Source of the DNA: Nocardia fluminea
GTDB lineage: Bacteria; Actinomycetota; Actinomycetes; Mycobacteriales; Mycobacteriaceae
Direction of reading: 5' to 3'
Length of the DNA: 64,000 nucleotides
Assembly (NCBI RefSeq): GCF_002846365.1
Contig: NZ_PJMW01000002.1
Span: forward strand, 806,001 to 870,000
Both the position numbers and the translations under genes were made by a program. Within the stretch, counting starts at the first letter, position 1. Each line of letters begins with the position of its first letter. The notes under the pieces are model-generated. The model was not told the DNA's origin, made no database searches, and saw only the letters and a program-made list of their open reading frames with translations. Of this stretch, positions 29,701 through 34,975 are shown piece after piece.

Positions 29701-30485
29701 CTCCGCCGCCGGCAGCAGACTTGGCCGACAGACGGGGCGATCGAGGACTGACCGATCCGACCACGTCGGATCAGCGAGGGATCAACGATGGCAGGACTGG
29801 TGTTCTTCGACCTGATACAGGAGACGCCGACACAGGTCGAGTACCGCTTCGAGACGACAGTGACGGACCTCGACCAGACCCTGGTAGTCGACAAGCAGAT
29901 TCGCACCCGGATGGCGCGCTGGTGCCGGATGTGCCGGATGAGAGCCGTTCGAACGATGACCTAGAGCGCGAGCCCAGTTTCAGCATGGTGGATGCGGCCG
30001 CCGCCGAGGTGTCCGATCTGGTCGAGCTACAAAGGACGGCCAGGCGCGCCGCCAACGTCGGGTGGAAAACAATGGGCGGGGCGCTGGATTTCACCGTCGG
30101 GGAGCACGCAGGAACGTTCGCGGGATTCAGCGGCACCGCCGACGTGTCCAGGAACGCAGCCGCCGGTACACAACTTCCACCGATAGCTCCCCCCTCGCAG
30201 AACAATTCTATCGTTCCCGATATCAGCGAGGACGAGATTCGAAGGAACGACGCGGAGAACAACATGCTCGAGCACCTCTATTCACAGCTCAGCGAGCAAT
30301 ACCCCCTGGATACAAATAATCAGAACCGAGCATCAGGCCGCGTCCGACTATTCTCCGAACAAGAGCCCTGCCAGTCATGCAATCCGACAATTCGTGAATT
30401 TCAGAGGATGTATCCGAACATCGAAATCGAAGTGTACTATGTCCTCCCGTACCCCCCGATACGTCGCGACAGACCGACCCTGTGA
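23745..30485 (+). CDS. Giant polymorphic toxin: WXG-like N-domain, two papain-fold domains, C-terminal deaminase
   Basis: A single open frame of 2246 codons from GTG 23745. Residues 1-~150 resemble the WXG100-like domain of CpnT-type toxins (WVAKYILGAGDWPEGDE), followed by a hydrophobic Ala/Gly-rich helix region (~105-290). Residues ~320-765 are a Pro/Thr/Ser/Asn linker. Papain-fold toxin (Tox-PL) domain 1 spans ~770-1155 with C995 (NNCLDCS), H1104 (GGHATV) and D1121 (WWDPQSG). A second linker leads to Tox-PL domain 2 (~1430-1825) with C1665 (NNCLDGS), H1776 and D1793. A third disordered stretch precedes a deaminase-like domain (~2090-2246) with AE at 2170-2171 and PCQSC (C2209, C2212). Immunity-like genes are nested in the +1 frame after each papain domain. 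It may be read as one multi-warhead protein, or the later modules may be silent cassettes that happen to stay in frame. Confidence 0.75.
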   Translation: MGIEIPDELAWVAKYILGAGDWPEGDETAMRRVADGWTAMANTLDTVDDNAALALNAALTALSEGETHTAIAAYRDKLLAGDDATFTAVRKWCEKQAELLEDGANDIEHTKLVIIATMIIAAVEIGAAIATSWTGVGAVAGVAARVAAQVAVRVAIKQLIARMLTRGAAKAAARLALRGAAFEALEEGGTDLGARLIQVAKGDRSTDKFGWTDLGLATFGGAVGGAAGGLLGGGTGALGDVASSTAGKLAGKVVGGTVTELGADLSAQVATAGVGAAFLGQEFKLDVGVDTFTSAGAGGVQSALESSSQGGNSTAPTVPDLGTDVPGSTTPAGVETPSGDQSPNGSDNTGSNAPAAPNNADTGGSTNPASTAPTGDGAIPQNGSPDTSTPGESAPSSPNGANATPPTGDSTPSVPNNNGSTEPGQTAPSANGSPSPSDTTASNPNGNGSTPSPPTGDTTPSSPTSDAPTATPPAGDSPSTPNSNAPNETPSSGDASPSNNPASTPSTSDTPTPHPTGSSLDLPTQDSSTQPNTPTVPSPNTTTGQQNPPPSDTAQANTTPTTPANPQPTTPTPTNTPDSTAQQPTTSTPTTQDSTPQQSPTSTPAATTTGSPISTSTQPTNPSNNPTDPTRPSSTDTSTAAATTATAPQTSNPTTTPTTSTPPPTATPTSTPTPPTTQIPPSAPSSPRSTTTPPATPQPTPPPSTTPSNTPNHASAPLPHQPSSPTRQQDLGTNPTPPTAPNTHQPFGPNATPTNNPSAPNNTSQPPSSRARELRESLRGLLSQDGRTTSVDANRSPFVQRPPAYRIRRFHLGGNQWVAVASVRAHIPNAHLMSPNDLRLAMEAIQATVDATFNNGSPLLSGDRFLVDVEFTTDPAAADTTLDPSRPAGIANTLRDHMGLFPAPAGQPLSPNDLREISNDIARANTPSRIADPADSRVIDHRELADIEDPLHQTRVEDSLRAGNSFIRGADPRTHPYGQLTNDGGRTVPGRGNNCLDCSLSALSSFFGLPRVSAPRWPDQLPNGQLDNVSGEWNGRNRAAACLGANWASYSGMPIPDQYQALHNYIAGLGPGSAAMVGTRWHARDRNGNKLYNDDGSPVFRGGHATVIVFPPGATGPVWWDPQSGQTFDAPPAYLTNESAALECIPIDANGGMPHGGTSTHAGTGQTFAGPSVRSEPGVQHPGEQARLGVSADAVSGGGRPAGNGLGELRDQQAYGGDHGALEHADAGDRGGIRRDDGSGPAAPGLPDPSETAPNSPDSPIRRPEHDRVPSAPDLLGEPGRSGDDSRSRDHQESDPPPAHGPGLGSSDVLGVRAEPEHGDVARGGNDRAVGDPPSDSTPAATEPAASPGDGTSTTRGTTPQATDGTTAPPSQSSVNQTAAPQPPSQNQTSLPASTTTPAITPGTSPTPVTSTTPAAHQSSTPALSTPTSQQVDNANQARAARENLRSQQPDGGVRQVADPHGGRSFTWGRFTTAFATPVSVLRVGIRVTGTGSFDPAVVQALLEQAQRAVDLHFNRGEQLLSGDWMMVDLVTVSDPAAADMTIDLDPSNPHSTPADADLATLTELLREQLGLPPSDTDLNVDDIRELSNSIARANTPAALDGLPDTRVEGPERLDSLEHVEYQHDVEDALRDGNQFLVGADPRTNDYGHLINDGGPTVQGRSNNCLDGSLAALSSFNGRPEVGSPRWPDLDADGNLETRTGEEDGIDRATAWLGGSWQLGDLNLAVSAQFQALHDQIRSMGPGASALVVNTWHARDENTGELLYEADGSPTIDGSHATVIVYPHGAAGPVWWDPQSSEYSDTPPHNLTSGSVELWSMPVDTQGVANAGSTAGHQGTSAGIPSGSVPNPDLLGDRVQPRVGVPTGAEPGTENSGPGTRPDVLRPQQADWGRDSAPQPAPMDDRRDVRPGDRDRSAGERAADLSQAPSGDISASDREPGNDYVPSDSDVAGQSAGTTRDVPADIQQTNPETGPARADGLPGDLESPMAPPPAADLADRRGDRGLTDPTTSDQRGINDGRTGVLRPDTGDADTGRVPLRDDSDGPRPDPGSRQADSHPDGALVPDVPDESRSNDDLEREPSFSMVDAAAAEVSDLVELQRTARRAANVGWKTMGGALDFTVGEHAGTFAGFSGTADVSRNAAAGTQLPPIAPPSQNNSIVPDISEDEIRRNDAENNMLEHLYSQLSEQYPLDTNNQNRASGRVRLFSEQEPCQSCNPTIREFQRMYPNIEIEVYYVLPYPPIRRDRPTL
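24700..26046 (+). other. Low-complexity Pro/Thr/Ser/Asn linker of the toxin
   Basis: About 450 codons encode almost only Pro, Thr, Ser, Asn, Ala and Gly, separating the export module from the first papain-fold domain. The segment lacks secondary-structure-forming runs and probably is an extended spacer. Long arginine/proline-rich open frames in other phases here are shadows of this composition. Confidence 0.85.
26047..27735 (+). repeat. Toxin-immunity cassette 1 (paralogue of cassette 2)
   Basis: Tox-PL domain 1 plus its nested immunity gene. It is paralogous to 28039-29751: shared protein patterns include LLSGD, DPAAAD, NDIARANTP/NSIARANTP, GADPRT, NNCLD, HATVIV and WWDPQS, and both immunity genes share HGWVCxPxLSPE. 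The two copies have diverged substantially, so the duplication is not recent. Confidence 0.8.
27208..27735 (+). CDS. Nested immunity-like protein 1 (YrhB-like), +1 frame inside toxin ORF
   Basis: A 175-residue protein in the +1 frame relative to the toxin. GGAGGA (27195-27200) lies 7 nt before ATG 27208, a good ribosome site placed exactly at the end of Tox-PL domain 1. The sequence (EQARHLLAQVFGP, ESKHGWVCQPMLSPEEDAQRGMG, NYVISKHTGVITAHSSMPM, IVYRVHLTFLES) looks like a genuine globular alpha+beta protein of the YrhB type, a family commonly found as immunity proteins of papain-fold and similar toxins. Neutralisation of the preceding domain is inferred from position. The toxin frame stays open through all 528 nt. 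Confidence 0.78.
   Translation: MAEPVPTREQARHLLAQVFGPNQEYSILESKHGWVCQPMLSPEEDAQRGMGLGNYVISKHTGVITAHSSMPMPVIAEEFDATTEAGQPPQGYQIHPKQRRIHLTRRFEDQNTIVYRVHLTFLESPDDPGMTQEVEITKNPIRHRPTDRVSAVATSWAYEQSRNTGTWPAEGTIEQ
28039..29751 (+). repeat. Toxin-immunity cassette 2 (paralogue of cassette 1)
   Basis: Tox-PL domain 2 plus the second nested immunity gene, preceded by a P/T/S linker (from about 27740) like the one before cassette 1. The whole linker-toxin-immunity order repeats, as in recombining polymorphic toxin arrays. Confidence 0.8.
29221..29751 (+). CDS. Nested immunity-like protein 2 (YrhB-like), +1 frame inside toxin ORF
   Basis: A 176-residue paralogue of the protein at 27208-27735: TKEQVREFLAEAFP, EFNHGWVCRPELSPEQ, CYVLNKQTGVVTVHPSL, ETITYQVTVTSLDNPPGPPETYQ. 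AAGGAG lies 6 nt before ATG 29221. Again it begins where the preceding Tox-PL domain ends and runs in the +1 frame while the toxin frame remains open. It presumably protects against Tox-PL domain 2. Confidence 0.78.
   Translation: MPVPPLVTKEQVREFLAEAFPTQTFSVIEFNHGWVCRPELSPEQKTAGQGLGQTCYVLNKQTGVVTVHPSLHPWTIGETYDQAIETGQPVNGRQIYPKRRRATFQRLTESPETITYQVTVTSLDNPPGPPETYQLTFNKQTLKRDQRGPMDSLVISKAQWLRRRQQTWPTDGAIED
29788..29964 (+). pseudogene. Short nested ORF, likely remnant of a third immunity gene
   Basis: A 58-codon ORF in the +1 frame with GAGGG 7 nt before its ATG. ETPTQVEYRFETTVTDLDQ resembles ESPETITYQVTVTSLDN of the preceding immunity protein, but the N-terminal two-thirds are missing and the tail (MARWCRMCRMRAVRTMT) is not protein-like. 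It looks like the stump of a third cassette whose toxin part was lost or replaced by the deaminase. Confidence 0.45.
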
Positions 30486-30504
30486 CCAGCGTGAAGGAAA
30501 TAAT

Positions 30505-31002
30505 ATGCCGTACATGCAAAATATTGCCAAACCGCTGACGGAATCCGGTCTTATTGCCCCTGAATCCATAAAAGGGTGTACGCCACAGGAGGTCGACTCC
30601 CTGATGGAGGCTCAACATGTATCACACATCCCTGAATCCTACCGGGAATTCTTACTATTCGGTGGTCGTGATCCCTACTGGCTCAACCGCGGGGGTGAGT
30701 GGGACTACGACTGGCTGCTCGAAGGGAAGGAGATTGCGCGTGAGATCGTCGAGGACGACCATCACGAGGATTTCACCCCATTTGCTGAATCGTTCGTATT
30801 TCAAACCCACCAGGGATATATGTTCAATTTCTTTCGCCACGAGGACCTGCAGGATCCTGACCCACACTTCTGGATCTATACCGCTGGCAGGCCCCTCCGA
30901 AAGAGTACCGTTCGTTTCACCTCCTGGATCAAAGTTCTCGCCGAGGAACTTCCTCAGGCGATCGAACTGAGAAATCGAATGCATAGAGGATCCGACAAAT
31001 AA
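30505..31002 (+). CDS. SMI1/KNR4 (SUKH)-family immunity protein
   Basis: A 165-residue protein with the SUKH pattern: ESIKGCTPQEVDSLMEAQHVSHIPESYREFLLFGG, then DYDWLLEGKEIAREI and a Trp/Phe-rich middle. SUKH proteins neutralise many nuclease and deaminase toxins in the cytosol. It starts 19 nt after the toxin stop, with GAAGGA 6 nt before ATG 30505, directly after the C-terminal deaminase domain, so it is the likely cognate antidote. The gene is visibly AT-richer than its surroundings, as is the deaminase end, suggesting acquisition as a unit. Confidence 0.82.
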   Translation: MPYMQNIAKPLTESGLIAPESIKGCTPQEVDSLMEAQHVSHIPESYREFLLFGGRDPYWLNRGGEWDYDWLLEGKEIAREIVEDDHHEDFTPFAESFVFQTHQGYMFNFFRHEDLQDPDPHFWIYTAGRPLRKSTVRFTSWIKVLAEELPQAIELRNRMHRGSDK

Positions 31003-31180
31003 CCGGCGCTCTGGCTGTCATGCCGGCTCAGGTGGAGAACAGGGTGCGCGAGCGGTTGCGTAGGGTCGGGGTGGGCGCGGGCTGGAAAGCTGTCGACAAT
31101 TCGGTGGAACCGGGTGGGGTCGGGGTGCGTCTAATCGAGTAGTGGCAGGTTGCTGTCGTGTCCGACCAAGTAGGAGTGCT

Positions 31181-31747
31181 GTGCGAAGCGTTGTGGTGAT
31201 GCGGGCTGTGGTCTGTGGCGTGGTCGGGGCGGGCGTGCTCGCGGGGTGCGGGGGGACCGAGGAGGGGTCGGCTGGGCCTGTGACCACGGCGCGGGATCCG
31301 GATTCCGTCGAGTTGTTCAATCCGTGCCGGGGGGCGTTGTCGGATGAGGTGCTGATGAGCGTCGGCCTAGACCCAGCCACAAAGGGCGTGCTCACTGACC
31401 CGCCAGGGGGGCCCTCTGCGTGGCGCGTGTGCGACTGGATGCCGATCGATGACCGGTACGGATCCGGTAGCCGCAGCGTCAGTGTCTTCTCCACGAGCTT
31501 CACACTGGACCAGGCTCGCCAAAAGGAGTCGGCGACGGTCATCGGCGAAACCATGGTGAACTCTCGCGCAGGGTTGATTTCCAAGGAGAAGTCGGACAGG
31601 GAGAGTTGTTACGTTTCGTTCGAAGCGGAACAAGGCATGTTCGAGATAAACGTCGCGTGGCTGAGTACCGAAGGGTTGCACATCGGGGACACCTGCGAGA
31701 TGGCATCGAAGTACGCGGCAGCGCTCGAGCCGCATCTGCCGAAATAA
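31181..31747 (+). CDS. DUF3558-type lipoprotein
   Basis: About 188 residues. A signal peptide with lipobox (GAGVLAGCGG) directs lipid anchoring. The mature part has FNPCRGALSDEVLMSVGLDP, WRVCDWMPID, FSTSFTLDQARQKES and a C-terminal ESCYV/GDTCEMASKYA with conserved-looking cysteines, matching DUF3558 lipoproteins of nocardiae and mycobacteria. GTG 31181 has GGAG 4 nt upstream; ATG 31199 is an alternative. It heads a likely operon with the ESX genes that follow. Function unknown. Confidence 0.75.
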   Translation: MRSVVVMRAVVCGVVGAGVLAGCGGTEEGSAGPVTTARDPDSVELFNPCRGALSDEVLMSVGLDPATKGVLTDPPGGPSAWRVCDWMPIDDRYGSGSRSVSVFSTSFTLDQARQKESATVIGETMVNSRAGLISKEKSDRESCYVSFEAEQGMFEINVAWLSTEGLHIGDTCEMASKYAAALEPHLPK

Positions 31748-31765
31748 GCAGCGGGGAGGATCGAG

Positions 31766-32158
31766 ATGACGCAGGACCATGCCACCTACTGGCGAAATAT
31801 GAAGTCGCAGGCGATCAACGGTGAGTTCAAGCTGGACGAAGACCTCGGACAAGCGCTTGCCACCGTCGTGAGCCAATACATCACAGACCTCGAGCGACAG
31901 AAGGGTTACGCGTTGCGTCTCGACCGACTGACAGGTTGGGGAGGCCTTCCATCGGCCGATGCAATCCGCGCCAAATATGAAGCTAAGGCTGTCGCCGGAG
32001 GTGGTGGTGACGCCAACGATTCCGCCGTGAAACGCTTCGACCAGCACATCGCCATCGCCCGCGACCAGCGCGACACCTTCCTCGCCGCCATCGGCAAACT
32101 ACAAGCCGTCGACCAGCAGACCGCTGGCGCACTCGGCGCGCAGGGGGCGAGCATCTGA
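31766..32158 (+). CDS. Small helical ESX-associated protein
   Basis: A 130-residue, mostly helical protein (YWRNMKSQAINGEFKLDEDLGQALATVVSQYITDLERQ and RFDQHIAIARDQRDTFLAAIGKLQAV). It lacks a clean WXG motif (it has TGWGGLPSA) but has the size and placement of a WXG/PE-like partner. GGGGAGGATCG precedes ATG 31766. Its TGA overlaps the ATG of the next gene (ATGATGG context), so it is coupled to the PPE/EspB-like protein and EspG chaperone. Function inferred from operon only. Confidence 0.65.
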   Translation: MTQDHATYWRNMKSQAINGEFKLDEDLGQALATVVSQYITDLERQKGYALRLDRLTGWGGLPSADAIRAKYEAKAVAGGGGDANDSAVKRFDQHIAIARDQRDTFLAAIGKLQAVDQQTAGALGAQGASI

Positions 32159-33528
32159 TGGGCTTCTGGAGTGGTCTCGGTGATGCCGGTGAGGCAGTCG
32201 GCGAGTTCTTCGTCAGTGTGGGCACCCTTGGTGGTTTCAAGATCTGGGACAACCACAACCGGTCCAGCGACGCCGACGATCACCGCAATACCCTCGACAA
32301 CAACGGCAAGCAGGCATGGGAGGGCGATCGCAGCATCATCGGGGACGAGATGACGCGGTTGCTGGCGGGTACCGCGGTAACCATGGAGGGACAGAAGGTC
32401 TCGCCCGAGGCGTTCAGCACGTGGTCGCACGAGCAGATCTGGGATGCGTTGAACGGCAAGGACGGTAAGCCCGCAATCGACGCGGCGCAGATCAACGCCA
32501 GTGCCGACGGTTGGCGCCGTCTGACGACGGGGACCGAGACCGCGGTCAACAACTATCGAACGAGTTTCGAGCGGGTGTTGTCCGAGAAATGGTCGGGCGC
32601 ATCCGGAAACTCGGCGATCGACGGGGTGAAGAGCTACACCAGCGAGGCCGCGAAACTGCCCACCACCTTCCAGATGGTCGCCAACGGCATCGACTACATG
32701 GAAGGTGTTCTCGGACAGGCGAAGATCGCCATTCCGAAGCCGGAGGAAGTGTCGACGTTCGATGAGTTCATCAGCCACATCCCCGGCAACGGCGTGGTCA
32801 AAGCGGCGAAGCATCGTGCCAGTGAGGCCGAGGAAGACGCCCGGCTGTTCATGATCGGCACCTACCAGCCCGGCTCGATCACCGTCGACAAGCAGACTCC
32901 GATCCTGCCTGTGCCGCACAACAACATCGGCGACGCGGGCAGCGTCCCCGACACCGGGAGCAACGGAACCACCGGCGGCTCCAACGGCAATACGGGCGGC
33001 AGCAATGGCGGTAACCCGGCCACGGAAACTGCTGGTGATCAACAGGATCCGGCAGCCACCACACCGCAGTCGACCGACCCCGGCGACGAGCAGACCGGCG
33101 ACGACTCGACCGAGGCGAGCGCTACCGACCCGGCCGCAACCACGCCCGCCTCGACCACACCAGCCGGAACCGGCACGCCGACCACGCCAGGCGGCGGATC
33201 GCCTGGTTCGGGTTCACCTGGTTCGGGGGGTTCGGGCTCACCCGGGTCCGGTGTGCCGAACGGAGGCGCGGCAGGTGCCGCTGTGCCCGGTACCCCCGGC
33301 GGCGCGGGCGCGGGCGCAGGATCGGGTACCCGCGCCGGAACCGGCAGCGCCGCGGGCGGTCGGGGCATGAGCGGCATGCCCGGCATGATGGGCGGCGGTC
33401 GTGGCGGCGGCAAAGGCGAGGACGACAGCGAGCACGCGATTCCCGACTACCTCATCCAGGATCGGGAAGACGAACTCATCGGGCTGCTCCCGCCGACCCT
33501 CCCGCCCGGTGGGGTGATCGGCGCGTGA
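32158..33528 (+). CDS. PPE/EspB-like ESX substrate with Gly/Ser/Pro-rich tail
   Basis: A 456-residue protein. Residues ~1-255 are helical and contain TSFERVLSEKWSGASGNSAIDGVKSYTSEAAKLPTTF, a WXG-type turn between long helices as in EspB and PPE proteins. Residues ~260-425 are low-complexity Gly/Asn/Thr/Ser/Pro with GGSPGSG and Met-rich (MSGMPGMMGGG) stretches, then a conserved-looking tail (IPDYLIQDREDELIGLLPPTLPPGGVIG). It overlaps the EspG gene by 4 nt, so it is probably that chaperone's client. It parallels the 1066-2976 gene in organisation. Confidence 0.75.
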   Translation: MGFWSGLGDAGEAVGEFFVSVGTLGGFKIWDNHNRSSDADDHRNTLDNNGKQAWEGDRSIIGDEMTRLLAGTAVTMEGQKVSPEAFSTWSHEQIWDALNGKDGKPAIDAAQINASADGWRRLTTGTETAVNNYRTSFERVLSEKWSGASGNSAIDGVKSYTSEAAKLPTTFQMVANGIDYMEGVLGQAKIAIPKPEEVSTFDEFISHIPGNGVVKAAKHRASEAEEDARLFMIGTYQPGSITVDKQTPILPVPHNNIGDAGSVPDTGSNGTTGGSNGNTGGSNGGNPATETAGDQQDPAATTPQSTDPGDEQTGDDSTEASATDPAATTPASTTPAGTGTPTTPGGGSPGSGSPGSGGSGSPGSGVPNGGAAGAAVPGTPGGAGAGAGSGTRAGTGSAAGGRGMSGMPGMMGGGRGGGKGEDDSEHAIPDYLIQDREDELIGLLPPTLPPGGVIGA

Positions 33529-34316
33529 GCTGGCCCCAAGCACCCGCATACGACACGACGACAGATCGACGCTCGAGCTGGCAGCTCGACCCGCACGCGT
33601 TCGCAGTCGGGGTGGAAGGCCACGGTCGCGACCGTCTTCCATACCCACTGACCTTCCGACCCGAGTTCGCCGAAACCCACGAGATCTACCGGGAACGGCG
33701 CGAGGCTGCCTTCGCCAGGCTGCAGCAGGTCTACGACGACGGCCTCCACAAGGTTTTCCGCGCCTTGCTGGAGCCTGAGGTTCGGGTCGAAATCGAGGGT
33801 CTGCACGGACCCGGTCAGTCAGCGGCGGTTCGTGTGTATGCCGGCATCATCGAGGATCACGCGGCCTTGGCGGTCCAAGCATCAGGACCCACTCGGGAGC
33901 TGGGCGGGGACATCGCCTTGAGTATCGTGCCGCTGGCCGAGTTGGCCTCGACCATCGTCACGAAACTCCCTCGCGTAGAAGGCGGTTCGACGCAGCGTTT
34001 CGAAGGGCGGCGCAGCGACCTCGACACCGCCACTTACGCCCGACATCCCACGCGCCTGTCCCCGGTCGAGCAGACGCAACGGTTCTTCCGCCGCACCCGA
34101 ACCGGTACCGGCGAAATCACCGTCTACCCAGGCTTCCAGGTGGACTCACGCCCCACCACCGACGGCAAGGCCTTTCTCTGGCTGGACTATCCGAACGACG
34201 GCCGCTACCTCATCCAGCACCACGACGCCGACAACTTCACCGTCATCCCCGGCCCACCCACCGAACTCCAGCACCGTCTGACCAACCACATCGCCATGTT
34301 CACCGGGCGTCGGTAA
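33525..34316 (+). CDS. EspG-family ESX secretion chaperone (second copy)
   Basis: A 263-residue EspG-type protein starting WQLDPHAFAVGVEGHGRDRLPYPL, with VRVYAGIIEDHAALAVQ and the C-terminal GRYLIQHHDADNFTVIPGPPTELQHRL. It is coupled by 4 nt to the PPE/EspB-like gene, the same arrangement as at 272-2976. Each substrate operon in this window therefore carries its own chaperone, which suggests client-specific pairs. Confidence 0.85.
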   Translation: MSWPQAPAYDTTTDRRSSWQLDPHAFAVGVEGHGRDRLPYPLTFRPEFAETHEIYRERREAAFARLQQVYDDGLHKVFRALLEPEVRVEIEGLHGPGQSAAVRVYAGIIEDHAALAVQASGPTRELGGDIALSIVPLAELASTIVTKLPRVEGGSTQRFEGRRSDLDTATYARHPTRLSPVEQTQRFFRRTRTGTGEITVYPGFQVDSRPTTDGKAFLWLDYPNDGRYLIQHHDADNFTVIPGPPTELQHRLTNHIAMFTGRR

Positions 34317-34419
34317 TACGCCGAACTGTCGCGGCAAACCACGTAGGCCCCGAGCGGACGCTCGAGTCGATTCCCGACCGGCCTTAACCGATTCCCGGCG
34401 CCGATCATCACCACATCGA

Positions 34420-34938
34420 TTACGACATTCCCTGAATCTCCAGGTACCAGATTGTTTGGTCGCCTCCCATTCCCTTCGTTACTGCCGACTTCGGGCTCAC
34501 GAGAGAGTCTGGAGTGGCGTAGGTCAACCGCTTGACGATCGGGCCTCGCTCTCTGTCGTCATAGGCGAGAACAACCTTGCCCTCGTGCATGAACACCTGC
34601 GTTGTCGACTCGGAATGGGTATGCAACCCGGACCATTTCGCTCCGTCCGTCCCCAGCGTTCGGTTGAGCTTGTCACTGGTGTTGGGCGAACTGAAGCTGT
34701 ACATGCGGTCCCACTGGCCGATCTGAATTCCCGATGCTGCGACGATATCGCCCAATCGAGCGGTTCCCCGTTCTTCCAGCAGGCGAGCGAAAGCTGCTGT
34801 CAACGCGGGGTTTCCGTCCTGAACAGTAATTTGCTCACCGCTGGATGAAGAACTACATCCCACGGCCGGGATCAAAACCATCGCGGCTACGAACGCCGAC
34901 AGCAGCCGACCACTCATCGGTCTCCGAGTAGGCACCAT
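34420..34938 (-). CDS. Lipoprotein, candidate immunity to the DUF6973 effector
   Basis: About 172 residues. A signal peptide ends in a lipobox (LIPAVGCSSSSS). The mature protein has NPALTAAFARLLEERGTARLGDIVAASG, WDRMYSFSSPN, a KWSGLHTHSESTTQVFMHEGKVVLAYDD beta region and a final WYLEIQG strand; I do not recognise the family. AGAGGAG abuts the start (ATG 34938 or GTG 34935). It is the last gene of the operon, 37 nt after the DUF6973 effector. A membrane-anchored lipoprotein is what would be needed against an effector acting outside the cytoplasm, but this is inference from position. Confidence 0.65.
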   Translation of the reverse strand: MVPTRRPMSGRLLSAFVAAMVLIPAVGCSSSSSGEQITVQDGNPALTAAFARLLEERGTARLGDIVAASGIQIGQWDRMYSFSSPNTSDKLNRTLGTDGAKWSGLHTHSESTTQVFMHEGKVVLAYDDRERGPIVKRLTYATPDSLVSPKSAVTKGMGGDQTIWYLEIQGMS

Positions 34939-34975
34939 CACTCCTCTAGGTCTTCAGCAATTCGTCGGACCCAAG

